Shown: piece after piece, positions 47,519 to 56,579 of the stretch | How positions within the stretch are numbered: position 1 is the first letter of the stretch | How the letters are laid out: each line of letters starts with the position of its first letter | DNA from: Nitrosomonadaceae bacterium | GTDB lineage: Bacteria; Pseudomonadota; Gammaproteobacteria; Burkholderiales; Nitrosomonadaceae | Reading direction: 5' to 3' | DNA: 64,000 nt | Assembly: GCA_002721545.1 (NCBI GenBank) | Contig: PBKR01000010.1 | Location: 28,713-92,712 of the forward strand | The notes under the pieces: model-generated | Databases searched by the model: none | What the model was told of the DNA's origin: nothing | What the model saw: the letters and a program-made list of their open reading frames with translations, nothing else | Translations under genes and position numbers: made by a program

Positions 47519-48763
47519 CTATAATGTAAGATCTGGAGTACCTTCTTCTAAATATATTCTTTGCAAGAAATTACGCCACTGCTTGAATTGCTCCTTTACA
47601 TTACCAGTAAGCTCAACACTATTCTTATCAAATTCAATGACCTTAGGAGCTAGTTCCATATCAACAGACTGGCCCAATTCATTCAGGGTATCTCGATGCA
47701 TATTTGCTTCCTCATTGGATTCTAGACTTTTCCCAATTAGAACTGCACCCCCAACCCCACCTGCAAGCAACCCAAGTGTCGAGGCCGTCTGAGTAGCAGA
47801 AGAACGCGAACCCGAACCAGCTATAGCTGATAGAACACCGAGCCCTATAAGGGCAGCACCGCCAATTGCTTGGCCTATCGCTTTACGATTTGCAGATCGT
47901 TTGGCCTTAATTTCTTGCAAACTTTGATTTTGCCACATCAAATAACTATCATTCATTTTTGAGGAGAAAGAAGCATAATTATTTTGCAAGCCATCAATAA
48001 AGAGTTGGTCACGTACCCTAATAGCTTTTACACGACGAAACATTGGATCCTGATCACTTGGCTTTCCCACTAATTTAAATTGACCATTTTCTGTTTTAAT
48101 ATATTGCATAAATTGAGTATCTAAAAGATTAGCTCCAAAACGAATATCTGCTAAATAACGAAGATTTTCTAATTCTTTATGCTCTTGATCACTAAGTTTC
48201 TCGGTAATTTTAATTGCTACTTCCTCAAACAGAGGGTCATAAGGATCCTTTCCTTTATTTCTGTAATTTTTATAGAATGTATCGGATACTTCATGATCAA
48301 AAGACTCATCTAACCATTTGCGGTTACTGATATCAATCACCTCTACATCTATCTGGACTTCTTCACCATTAGACTCTTTAATCTTACCAAGTATGTACAA
48401 ATCTCCAGTAGCAGTACTATCCGGAGTAACGCGTACTGCTCCAAATTTACCAGTTTCTTCTAATTTTTCTTTAAGTTTATAAGCAAAACGATTAGCTTCT
48501 GCTCTACGTATCTCCGGCCATATGCTTTCATCTTCATAATCACCATTTTCAGGTAATCCGGGGTCAAAAACAGGGATTATGACATCAATCTTTGGAAGTA
48601 ATTGATCTGTATTAAATTCTTTCTCGTTTAAATAGGATGATGATAACGAAGGGCCAACTATAGTTGGCTGATTTGTATTATTAGTTGCACATCCAGTGTA
48701 TAAAAATATTTGAAGAATACAAACAGCCTGAATAAGGATGATATTAGTTATCTTAAAAAACAT
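47519..48763 (-). CDS. Lipoprotein with glycine-rich hydrophobic segments
   Basis: A 414-residue lipoprotein with lipobox YTGC (Cys25). The soluble N-terminal part (about 50-200) has an alpha/beta pattern with DLYILGKI and VQIDVEVIDIS, similar to CsgG-like or Curli-type assembly lipoproteins, though I cannot confirm this. Around residues 293-345 it has two glycine-rich hydrophobic stretches (AIGGAALIGLGVL and GLLAGGVGGAVLI) that could insert in a membrane. It lies 14 bp before the TPR-like gene in the same operon. Confidence 0.72.
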   Translation of the reverse strand: MFFKITNIILIQAVCILQIFLYTGCATNNTNQPTIVGPSLSSSYLNEKEFNTDQLLPKIDVIIPVFDPGLPENGDYEDESIWPEIRRAEANRFAYKLKEKLEETGKFGAVRVTPDSTATGDLYILGKIKESNGEEVQIDVEVIDISNRKWLDESFDHEVSDTFYKNYRNKGKDPYDPLFEEVAIKITEKLSDQEHKELENLRYLADIRFGANLLDTQFMQYIKTENGQFKLVGKPSDQDPMFRRVKAIRVRDQLFIDGLQNNYASFSSKMNDSYLMWQNQSLQEIKAKRSANRKAIGQAIGGAALIGLGVLSAIAGSGSRSSATQTASTLGLLAGGVGGAVLIGKSLESNEEANMHRDTLNELGQSVDMELAPKVIEFDKNSVELTGNVKEQFKQWRNFLQRIYLEEGTPDLTL

Positions 48764-48775
48764 GATTTCTCTCTA

Positions 48776-49348
48776 TTATTGAACTAATCCTTTATACTTT
48801 CTATACTCTTTCCATAATAATGTTTTTTTCATAGGGTCGGTTTCATTTTCAGCAGCATGACGTATTTGAGCTGCCAACATACTATCATTATCTACTGATG
48901 GAATATCATCATGAATTTTTCCATTAGAAGCGGAAAAATTGTCCCCATACTGACTCTTACTACTTATAGCATGCTCAGCTGGGTTATTTTCTGTCCCTTC
49001 CCCTAAGCTATCCGTAGCAGAAGAAAATTCTTTTCCAGAAATAATTGGACTGGCAACAGAATTTTCTTCTCTGACATCTTCAAAGCTACCAGCTGAGTTA
49101 GCACTACCACCACTATTATCATTAGACTCTAATTTTTCTTTTTCTGCTTGACATAACTCAAAATTATTTAATGCTTTAGTAAAGGACTTATCCATACTAT
49201 GAATACGCTCACCTCTAGTTAGAGAGGGATCATTAGAATAATCTATATGTACATCAGTACAATCAAACGATGTCTCAAGACTGTCCTGAGTATAAGCTGT
49301 TGAATGAAAAACAAAGAAAATAAATATAATCAGTTCTATTTTTCTCAT
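48776..49348 (-). CDS. Small secreted acidic protein, first gene of the vWA operon
   Basis: A 190-residue protein with a signal peptide (RKIELIIFIFFVFHSTAYT). The mature N-terminus has two Cys (about 29 and 66), which could form a disulfide. The middle (about 75-160) is Ser/Asn/Glu-rich and probably disordered, and the C-terminal 30 residues are helical with DPMKKTLLWKEYRKY. I recognise no family. It precedes the lipoprotein gene by 12 bp. A weak AGG ribosome site precedes its ATG. Confidence 0.65.
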   Translation of the reverse strand: MRKIELIIFIFFVFHSTAYTQDSLETSFDCTDVHIDYSNDPSLTRGERIHSMDKSFTKALNNFELCQAEKEKLESNDNSGGSANSAGSFEDVREENSVASPIISGKEFSSATDSLGEGTENNPAEHAISSKSQYGDNFSASNGKIHDDIPSVDNDSMLAAQIRHAAENETDPMKKTLLWKEYRKYKGLVQ

Positions 49349-49486
49349 AACCTAGATCTAAATTAGGGCTCAATTATTTCAAAATAATAGCTATAATTTT
49401 GTAACATAATTACATAGGATTTTAGTGAATTTTAGGAATGTAGCCACATTAGAATCACCAAAAAACCTATGCGAGTCCCATGAACC

Positions 49487-49705
49487 TTAGTACTCGAAAT
49501 CAAATGTACCTATTACCTTTGACTTAGAATCATAAAAAGCCTTCTTTTTACCATTCAATATAGTTGCCACCATCATAAACTCTTGAAAAGTATCTAAATT
49601 TACTTTATTGAATCTAGTTTTCCCCTGTTTTCTAATAGAAAATTCACCATTATTTTTTTTAAAATTCCACCCTATTCTATAATCTTCAATAAGTTCCTTA
49701 GTCAT
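49487..49705 (-). CDS. Small hypothetical protein
   Basis: A 72-residue soluble protein with no signal peptide. The ATG at 49705 has GGAGG five bases upstream and is preferred over an ATG four codons earlier. The sequence is basic and aromatic-rich (RIGWNFKKN, FEY end). I recognise no family. It stands alone between the vWA operon and the DUF3750 gene. Confidence 0.5.
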   Translation of the reverse strand: MTKELIEDYRIGWNFKKNNGEFSIRKQGKTRFNKVNLDTFQEFMMVATILNGKKKAFYDSKSKVIGTFDFEY

Positions 49706-49856
49706 CCCGCCCTCCATTGATTTATCTACTTGATTTATCTAGTTGATTTAACTTGATATAATAGTAGCATGTTAAACTTCTGGACTAAAATTGACAACTA
49801 AATTGGATATTGTCACTGGTTTTACTTCATCATAAAGAGTTTATTCCTCTTACATC

Positions 49857-50579
49857 TTAAGATAGTGGTGCATCCTTCAGGCCTAATCTACCTACAGCAG
49901 GGAGCTTAATAGCAGGCCTTAAGATGTCAACTCCAAAACTCAGCCCCAATATATTGACCTCTATACCCTCAGCAAGGCCTAATGTAATTCCTAGTAACCC
50001 AAATATTGAAATTTGGCCACCGGTACCTGATTCTGACTTAGAAAATAAACTACCATTATCTAGCCAATCTTTTCCTATAGCATTGGGTGGTAGCTCTACC
50101 TGCATCTCATCCACATTGCGAATAATATGAGAAACAAATGAATTACTGTTAGGACCCGGGTACATTCTATAAAAATTAGGATATTTATAAGACTGAATAG
50201 CTGCTTTAATTTTAGGAATCGCAGTTTCAGCTTTTGCACCACGAATATCTGTAATTAACTCAGGAATATTGCCATACCATTTTCTATCTGGAACGTCTTT
50301 CTTGCCTATAATAGCATTGCCTCCACCTCTAACTCTCCAACCCAGGACATGATAGACCATATATTCTTTTGCACCTTTTTCCTTATAGGCAACCCAAGAA
50401 TGTACAGATAAATACTTCTTCCAATTAAAAGTACGAGCAACATAGACATGTACAACAGCTTCATTTATTTCCGAAGGAAGTGGTGCAATATTCGCGCTAC
50501 TACGATCAGCAATACGCCAATCAGAATTAGCACAGCTAATAAGAAATAACGAAAAAACTAAAATCAGATATTTAGCCAT
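49857..50579 (-). CDS. DUF3750-like lipoprotein
   Basis: A 240-residue lipoprotein from the ATG at 50579, with lipobox LISC (Cys16). Family-like features are VVHVYVARTFNWKKYLSVHSW, then VYHVLGWRV and later the YPGPNSNSF segment, which fit DUF3750. Function is unknown; the ARTF, HSW and GPNSN motifs suggest an enzyme-like pocket with a conserved His and Asn. A TTG nine codons upstream is less likely. Confidence 0.75.
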   Translation of the reverse strand: MAKYLILVFSLFLISCANSDWRIADRSSANIAPLPSEINEAVVHVYVARTFNWKKYLSVHSWVAYKEKGAKEYMVYHVLGWRVRGGGNAIIGKKDVPDRKWYGNIPELITDIRGAKAETAIPKIKAAIQSYKYPNFYRMYPGPNSNSFVSHIIRNVDEMQVELPPNAIGKDWLDNGSLFSKSESGTGGQISIFGLLGITLGLAEGIEVNILGLSFGVDILRPAIKLPAVGRLGLKDAPLS

Positions 50580-50671
50580 ATAAAATCTATATCTTCTAAT
50601 GCTCAAAGTATAGCAATCTCAGGAAATTAGTTTACTTGATAGGATTAATAATTAGAAATAGAATGCAATAT

Positions 50672-51211
50672 TTATTGCTTCAGCGCATGTCTTATTGCAG
50701 AGATCAATTCATCAGCATAGGGTCTAGTGCTAGGGCTAAAGCTATTAATCAGCTTTCCATCTCTTCCAATTAAATACTTATGAAAATTCCAAACCGGATA
50801 AGTGCCAGCAGCTTCAGCTAAAGCAATATAAAATGGGTGAGCATTCTTCTTTGTAACCTTAGTTTTCTCAAACATTGGAAACTTAACTCCATAAGTTAAT
50901 CGGCAAAACTCTTGGATTTGTTTTTCAGCTCCAGGTTCTTGACCAAAAAAATCATTAGAGGGAAAACCAAGCACAACTAGCCCTTCATTAAAATATTCCT
51001 GATAGAGCTTTTCTAAATCCTCGTATTGCGGTGTATTTCCACATTTTGATGCAGTGTTTACAACTAGAATAACTTTATCTTTATATGCCTTATTTAAATT
51101 AATACTTTCAGATGAGGCAAGGCGACGAAACTCATAGTCTAATAAAGCTCCTTGGCCAGCTAAAGTTGGCAGACTAATAAGACTTAATAAAAGAAAAATA
51201 ATTGTTCGCAT
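50672..51211 (-). CDS. Glutathione peroxidase family protein, periplasmic
   Basis: A 179-residue thioredoxin-fold peroxidase with an N-terminal signal peptide (MRTIIFLLLSLISLPTLA), so it should act in the periplasm. The catalytic Cys is Cys57 in VNTASKCGNTPQYEDL. GFPSNDFFGQEPG and the WNFHKYLIGRDG segment with conserved Trp and Asn complete the active site. The electron donor is probably thioredoxin-like rather than glutathione. The ATG at 51211 is preferred to a TTG three codons upstream. Confidence 0.92.
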   Translation of the reverse strand: MRTIIFLLLSLISLPTLAGQGALLDYEFRRLASSESINLNKAYKDKVILVVNTASKCGNTPQYEDLEKLYQEYFNEGLVVLGFPSNDFFGQEPGAEKQIQEFCRLTYGVKFPMFEKTKVTKKNAHPFYIALAEAAGTYPVWNFHKYLIGRDGKLINSFSPSTRPYADELISAIRHALKQ

Positions 51212-51402
51212 TTTTTCCAATGATTACAATAAAAAATAACTATATATTATGTTCATATTCAAGTTTAAATAAAGCTAATATTTTTAAAACTAATTATAAA
51301 CAAATTCAGTTTATTATATTCATTTTTCCTTATATGGGAAATGATAACAAATAACCTCAATTGTAATATCTAAGGTCTCTATATAAATTCATATACTTAC
51401 TC

Positions 51403-51846
51403 TTAATTCATTTTTTTGTAAGCCTTCCTAATCTTCATATCACTACGATACTCCCAAGGTTTAATTGGATTATCTTCAACCCATAATCCTGTTCTTGATA
51501 CCTGAGCCCTATCCTGAATAGAATAAAGGCTTTTATCTCTTACATATTTATCATATACCCATGCCATCCCACGCTTTATTTGCTCTTTATTAACATCTAA
51601 TCCATCACAAGAAATTTTTGCTACAGTTCGTTCATAATAGTCCTTTTCTAGCGGTCTAATTACTGCTTTCTTATGAAAGCACATATCAAATAGAGACTGC
51701 TTAGATCGAGAACCAAATGATTGATTCTTCTCAGGAGCATCTATTTCTGCAAGCCTTATTTTTATTTGCTCTGTACCATTACATAACGCTGTAAGTGTAT
51801 CGCCATCAACTATACCAATAACCAAACATACTAAAAGCGTATTCAT
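51403..51846 (-). CDS. Secreted thermonuclease (SNase-like)
   Basis: A 147-residue staphylococcal-nuclease-fold protein. After a short hydrophobic start, VDGDTLTALCNG, IKIRLAEIDAPEKNQSFG and RTVAKISCDGLDVNKEQIKRGMAWVY show the OB-fold and catalytic Asp, Arg and Glu. Four Cys suggest disulfides in the periplasm. It is small but has all nuclease motifs. It stands alone. Confidence 0.88.
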   Translation of the reverse strand: MNTLLVCLVIGIVDGDTLTALCNGTEQIKIRLAEIDAPEKNQSFGSRSKQSLFDMCFHKKAVIRPLEKDYYERTVAKISCDGLDVNKEQIKRGMAWVYDKYVRDKSLYSIQDRAQVSRTGLWVEDNPIKPWEYRSDMKIRKAYKKMN

Positions 51847-52071
51847 ACACTAAATCTCATTTTCATTAGAAATTTTTAGCCATTATATCAATATAAATTA
51901 TTATATTTTAGAAAAGAATTACTGATGAACTATTTTAAATTTATTCTATTGATATAAAATAAATACCTACTTGATTCTATTTTCAATATCTATCCCTTAA
52001 CCAAAGTAGTAGACTAGATAATATAAGATAAATTTCATATCAAAAATATTTTAAATTCTAATAAAGGAATA

Positions 52072-52422
52072 ATGATGATAAAAACTGCCGGAGAACTAGT
52101 AGCCAAAGCACAAACAATGATAAATTGCCTGGATATACCTTCTGCCATGTCATTATGTAAAAACCCTGAAAATACTATTATTGATGTAAGAGAACCTGAA
52201 GAGGCTGCCATTTCTAAGCTTAAAAATTCTATTAATATCCCTCGTGGCTTAATCGAAATGAAAATACCAAGCATTTGCCCTGATCCAGACACGTTGATAT
52301 TACTTCACTGTGCAGGTGGTGGCCGCGCATCATTAGCAGCCTTAACACTTCAAGAGATAGGTTATACAAATGTCCATGCTATTACTGAAAAATTTGAAGA
52401 AATAAAAGAAGCTTTAGATTGA
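52072..52422 (+). CDS. Rhodanese-like protein
   Basis: A 116-residue single-domain rhodanese. IIDVREPEEAA is the N-terminal family motif and the catalytic Cys is Cys80 in LLHCAGGGRAS. The CAGGGR loop resembles sulfurtransferase loops. There is no signal peptide. The start may be either of two adjacent ATGs (52072 or 52075), with AGGA upstream. Confidence 0.88.
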   Translation: MMIKTAGELVAKAQTMINCLDIPSAMSLCKNPENTIIDVREPEEAAISKLKNSINIPRGLIEMKIPSICPDPDTLILLHCAGGGRASLAALTLQEIGYTNVHAITEKFEEIKEALD

Positions 52423-52589
52423 GCAGAACAACTAGCATTGATTGCTACTATCTATATCCACACTAATCTATACTACAAACAAAGAACATTAATCAAATTA
52501 CAAGATACATTCTCTAAATGAGCATAATATAAAATTAATTACTGTAATTATGTAGGCCCATATAAAAACCAAAGAGAGATAAATAAAGA

Positions 52590-52976
52590 ATGAAGAGACT
52601 ATTATTATTCTTAATACTGATTACTTTAAATAATAGTGTGAAAGCAGAATGGGTTTATATCAATAAAACTATTGATACTTTCTATTATATTAATCCAGAC
52701 ATCATTAAAAAATCAAACAATAATGTAAAAATGTGGATTCTTGGTGATTTCATTACTGGCCGGAAATTGAAGAATGGAATAATGAATCTCTCAATTATTG
52801 ATCACACTGAATTTAATTGCACAGAAAATAAGAGTCGATCAACTTATCAAGTTTTATATACTGATAACATGGGCAAGGGTGAAAAAATCCATACCTTTAG
52901 TGATCCTGGAGAATGGACATCTATAGTTCCTCAAAGTGCAGGAGAAACTCATTTCAAATTTGTATGTAGGAAGTAG
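52590..52976 (+). CDS. Secreted surface-adhesin-E-like protein (paralogue 1)
   Basis: A 128-residue protein with a signal peptide (MKRLLLFLILITLNNSVKA). The mature chain starts EWVYI and has two Cys (in FNCTEN and the C-terminal VCRK), consistent with a disulfide. Pattern and size resemble the surface-adhesin protein E family (PF16747), found alone in many Proteobacteria. It is followed by a second paralogue 31 bp downstream. Confidence 0.68.
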   Translation: MKRLLLFLILITLNNSVKAEWVYINKTIDTFYYINPDIIKKSNNNVKMWILGDFITGRKLKNGIMNLSIIDHTEFNCTENKSRSTYQVLYTDNMGKGEKIHTFSDPGEWTSIVPQSAGETHFKFVCRK

Positions 52977-53007
52977 TAGTCTATGAAAAAACTGGAATTT
53001 GCTAATA

Positions 53008-53406
53008 ATGAAATCTTTGCTTATAACTACAGCATTATTACTGCTAAGTAATAACGTAATAGCAGATTGGGAATATATATCAACAGTAAAAGATAAGAAA
53101 ATAATCTATTATATAGATACTACTACTATCAAACAGTCTGGTAATGTAGTAAAAATATGGCTTATGGCTGATTTGAAAGAACCAGAAGAAATTCCATATG
53201 TAGTTAAAATGCTACTTTCATATAAAAATAGAGTTGAGTATAACTGTGACCAGAATGTAGAGAGAGTAATAAATGCTGTTGGTTATTCAAAAAATATGGG
53301 AGAGGGAGATATTATTTATAAAGTTGATGAAAATGAAAAATGGAAGCCAATAATATCAGGCAGTATAAGCTCATATATTCTTGACTACATATGCGAAGGA
53401 AAATAA
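53008..53406 (+). CDS. Secreted surface-adhesin-E-like protein (paralogue 2)
   Basis: A 132-residue paralogue of the protein at 52590. It shares the signal peptide, a mature DWEYIS start, the YYIDTTTIKQSGNVVKIWL strand and two Cys in the same places (YNCDQ and YICEGK). Identity is partial, so the duplication is old. I chose the ATG at 53008; a TTG three codons earlier is less likely. Confidence 0.66.
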   Translation: MKSLLITTALLLLSNNVIADWEYISTVKDKKIIYYIDTTTIKQSGNVVKIWLMADLKEPEEIPYVVKMLLSYKNRVEYNCDQNVERVINAVGYSKNMGEGDIIYKVDENEKWKPIISGSISSYILDYICEGK

Positions 53407-53627
53407 TAATTAAAGTAGCAATAAATTGAATCAAATAATGGCAGGTAAAACAAAGAAGAATCCCAAAAATGCCTTTTGATTTATCATTTGATGGAGACCC
53501 CCCCTATTTATCATCCAATAAGATACAATAACTTCCATTTATTCGTTTAATTATAATAAGTTGTCATTAAATATACTCCAATACAATCTGTTGGCTTCCT
53601 GAAACCCTGTAACATCCCACATAAAAA

Positions 53628-53903
53628 ATGAAAAAACTATTCCTACTTCCGATACTTCTTCTATCTCTTATCTCTACTTCTAGTTTGAGTGAGACTACGG
53701 GTGATTTAGTGGAGCGGGATGATGGTATTTTCTACAAGATATTTACTGACGTTCTTTTTTTGGGGAAGGTAACGGGGTACCAAAAAGGTAGGATGGAGAA
53801 CAGAAAGCAGGAAGGTAAGAGGGTTACATTTTACAAAAATGGACAGTTAAGGGAAAAAGGGATATACAAGAATGTAGTGATGGAAGGTGAATGGGGCGGC
53901 TAG
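53628..53903 (+). CDS. Short secreted MORN-variant (YwqK-like) protein
   Basis: A 91-residue protein with a signal peptide (MKKLFLLPILLLSLIST). DLVERDDGIFYKIFTDVLF and GKVTGYQKGRMENRKQEGK match the start of YwqK-type MORN-variant repeat proteins, with about two repeats present. It stops after EGEWGG, where relatives usually go on with more repeats, so it may be truncated. The composition is a little richer in GC than the neighbours. Confidence 0.6.
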   Translation: MKKLFLLPILLLSLISTSSLSETTGDLVERDDGIFYKIFTDVLFLGKVTGYQKGRMENRKQEGKRVTFYKNGQLREKGIYKNVVMEGEWGG

Positions 53904-54140
53904 CAAATTTGTAGCAAGCCTCTTTTGAGGATTACTACTAAGAATTTTTATTTGATAAATTCCCGTGAATAAAAAATTAATTTTTCTGTATTCGTTCTTA
54001 GATGGAAAATGAAAAATTCTTAAATAATAGCTTAGGTTCTCATTTTAAGTATAATATCATTATTAATTAGCATCTAATAGGTTAATTTTTTGGTTAAAAA
54101 TATCAATGCCTATATATATTATTAATATTATTGGTTTCAA

Positions 54141-56579
54141 GTGTTCAAAGAGAATTTAGTGGATACTTCTTTTTACAATTTAGCACCGCTTGATAAGTTA
54201 GAGTTTCCCAGTATTGAGCCAGTTATCAAGAATTTGGAACTTGAGGTTGATCAAAGTTTCCATATTTCCCTTTGGCTTAAAATCCGCCCCACAAAGCAAG
54301 ATACTCTAACGGTACTTGATTTTTCACATACCTCTACCGAAGGTGCGACTCTTCAGTATCATGTAAGTGGTGAAACACCGGGTGCCCTTACTTGGCTTGT
54401 AGCTGGGTCAGCATTAACTGAAGTAATTCTGCCCGGAATTTGGAGCTTAGTTATCGCAGGGTATGATGCTGTTTCTAAAAAATCATGGCTATCAATTGAT
54501 CAAGGGAATCGTCACGAAATAAAAGTTTCTTCCGCTCCCTTTAATGATTCAAAGGTTCAGCTTGGAATTGGTTGTTGGCTAAAAAACCATTCTCGAGATT
54601 TATCTGGTTACTTATTTGATATTCAAATAAGCCAGAAAAAAATCGATAATTTTGAAGAACTACGGACAAATTTTATAAAGACAATAGGTGCAAAAAATAG
54701 CGAAATCAGCCATAACTCTCCAGATTCAACCGAAAAAATTAAGGAGTATTTGAAATTATTATTAATCAGCGCTTCTAATGCAGCTCCTATCATTGATGAG
54801 GTTAATCATAATATCCATTTTGTTTGCGAGGAAGGTAATCTTATATATTTCTGCCTCCCGGATAGTCCTTTATTCAGCTTAACCCATGAGAAAAAGGAAA
54901 CCTCACTATTTTTAACCGAGCGTGGTAAGAGGAGCCCATTCGATGCAGAAATATGTCTTTTTATTACTTCCGTAATTAAAGAAGATATTATTGCTTCTGC
55001 TTGGCACCTTCAGAATATTGTGGCCCTAGGCTATCAGCCACATTATTGGTCAAACACTCGGCAGTTCCCTTCGCATACATATTCGGTTAATTTTGCATTT
55101 ATAAAAAAACCTTTCAATCTCGATTTATTTGCGCAGCAATTGTTAGAATTTGATTTTTCTGCATTCCCATCACACTTTTCCTTTATCTCGGCGGTAATAG
55201 CCTGTGGACAAATGCTGTACAAAGAAAAGGGGCTGAAAGTATCAGCTAAGTGGTTAACTGATTTTCAGAATACCCATGGCGTTACACACTCCATTTCCGA
55301 TGTTCTACTAGCTCAGGAGTACCACTCAACAGGGCAAAAAAAGGATTTTCCACTAGTGAAGAATATGGCGGTTGGTGGTCTTGAATATCTAGAATTTTTT
55401 AAAGGTCACCACTGCAATCATCCGTTTGAGGACTTTGAGATGCGTTCCGATGGTGGAATATTTGTTTGTTGCCCATCTTATCTTCCTGAGTCTATCGGAA
55501 ATGCCTACAAAATGGATGATATTTCAGAATTAAAGAATTCGGAAAAAGGAGATAAGATACGGGATTCTATATTACGCCAAGACTATCGATACTGTCGGTG
55601 GATGCATTGTGATTATATCCCAACTCTCAATGAACTAAATTTAAAAAAAGAGAGATTATGTAATATCACAGAGGGTGGGCGCGAGATCGATCAGATCCAA
55701 TCAGAGAATCCATCTATAGAGAGAGTGTTGTTTAAACAGGGGCCTACAACTTCGATAGATATAAGTCCTGAATATATAGAAAAGACTAGGGAAGCTCTCG
55801 AAAGAATAGATATCGACAATATATCCTCAGAGTATCAGCCAGCTGAGTTTACGTTGTCATATGACCCAACTTGTAATTTGTGGTGCCCCAGTTGCCGAAG
55901 TGAAAAAATTGTTGCTAAAGGTAAACAGCGCGAGAAAATTTTAGATATCACTGACAAGCTAGTATTGCCACTCTTGCGCGAAGCCAAAACTTGTATGATG
56001 AATGGGTACGGGGATGTATTTGCTAGCAAAGCATGCAGAAAAATTTTAGAATCGGTCAATCCCAGTGATTATTCTAAACTAAAATTTAATTTTATCACCA
56101 ACGCGGTATTATTTAATCGTAAAGAATGGGAACAACTTCCCGATATACATAAAATGGTTCGTTCTATCCGAGTTTCCGTAGATGCTTCAAGAAAAAAGAC
56201 CTATGATAAGGTCCGGCTTGGGGGTGACTGGGATGAACTAATGAAAAATCTTCATTTCATTTCAGAATTACGAAGAATTAACGTAATTGAAGAGTTTATG
56301 ATTTCTTTTGTTATCCAGCAAGAGAACTTTCGCGAGATGGCCGAGTTTGGAGAATTAGGAATAAGATTGGGGTGCGATAAGGTTCTTTTTGAGCCTATTA
56401 TGAACTGGAACAGCTTCAAGAGTGATGATTTTATGACCAAGGCGGTCCATTATGCGGAGCATGAATTAAATAAAGATTTTCTTAAGGAAATAGATAAATT
56501 AAAGGCCGTATTTTCTACCCCCCCACCGGGCTTTAATAAGAAAGATGTTTTAACTTTGAGTGATGTATATTTAAATTAG
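54141..56579 (+). CDS. Large LamG-like / radical SAM protein
   Basis: An 812-residue cytoplasmic protein. Residues about 20-165 look like a LamG/concanavalin jelly roll (HISLWLKIRP, WSLVIAGYDAV). After a middle region, residues 425-490 hold a Cys cluster (Cys425, 443, 444, 485, 490) like a SPASM or auxiliary iron-sulfur domain. The radical SAM core starts at about 568, with the CX3CX2C motif CNLWCPSC (578-585) and continues to about 780. The Cys-rich domain precedes the core, the reverse of the usual order. It is convergent with a 2OG-Fe(II) oxygenase gene and overlaps it by 4 bp. The product is unknown. Confidence 0.8.
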   Translation: MFKENLVDTSFYNLAPLDKLEFPSIEPVIKNLELEVDQSFHISLWLKIRPTKQDTLTVLDFSHTSTEGATLQYHVSGETPGALTWLVAGSALTEVILPGIWSLVIAGYDAVSKKSWLSIDQGNRHEIKVSSAPFNDSKVQLGIGCWLKNHSRDLSGYLFDIQISQKKIDNFEELRTNFIKTIGAKNSEISHNSPDSTEKIKEYLKLLLISASNAAPIIDEVNHNIHFVCEEGNLIYFCLPDSPLFSLTHEKKETSLFLTERGKRSPFDAEICLFITSVIKEDIIASAWHLQNIVALGYQPHYWSNTRQFPSHTYSVNFAFIKKPFNLDLFAQQLLEFDFSAFPSHFSFISAVIACGQMLYKEKGLKVSAKWLTDFQNTHGVTHSISDVLLAQEYHSTGQKKDFPLVKNMAVGGLEYLEFFKGHHCNHPFEDFEMRSDGGIFVCCPSYLPESIGNAYKMDDISELKNSEKGDKIRDSILRQDYRYCRWMHCDYIPTLNELNLKKERLCNITEGGREIDQIQSENPSIERVLFKQGPTTSIDISPEYIEKTREALERIDIDNISSEYQPAEFTLSYDPTCNLWCPSCRSEKIVAKGKQREKILDITDKLVLPLLREAKTCMMNGYGDVFASKACRKILESVNPSDYSKLKFNFITNAVLFNRKEWEQLPDIHKMVRSIRVSVDASRKKTYDKVRLGGDWDELMKNLHFISELRRINVIEEFMISFVIQQENFREMAEFGELGIRLGCDKVLFEPIMNWNSFKSDDFMTKAVHYAEHELNKDFLKEIDKLKAVFSTPPPGFNKKDVLTLSDVYLN

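Noticed and set aside
41153..49348. Zorya-type antiphage system
   Set aside because: A channel is present, but there is no ZorB-like OmpA domain and no ZorC, ZorD or ZorE homologue in the operon.
53510..53516. Run of seven C residues as a phase-variable tract
   Set aside because: It is in a non-coding spacer with no gene start in reach.
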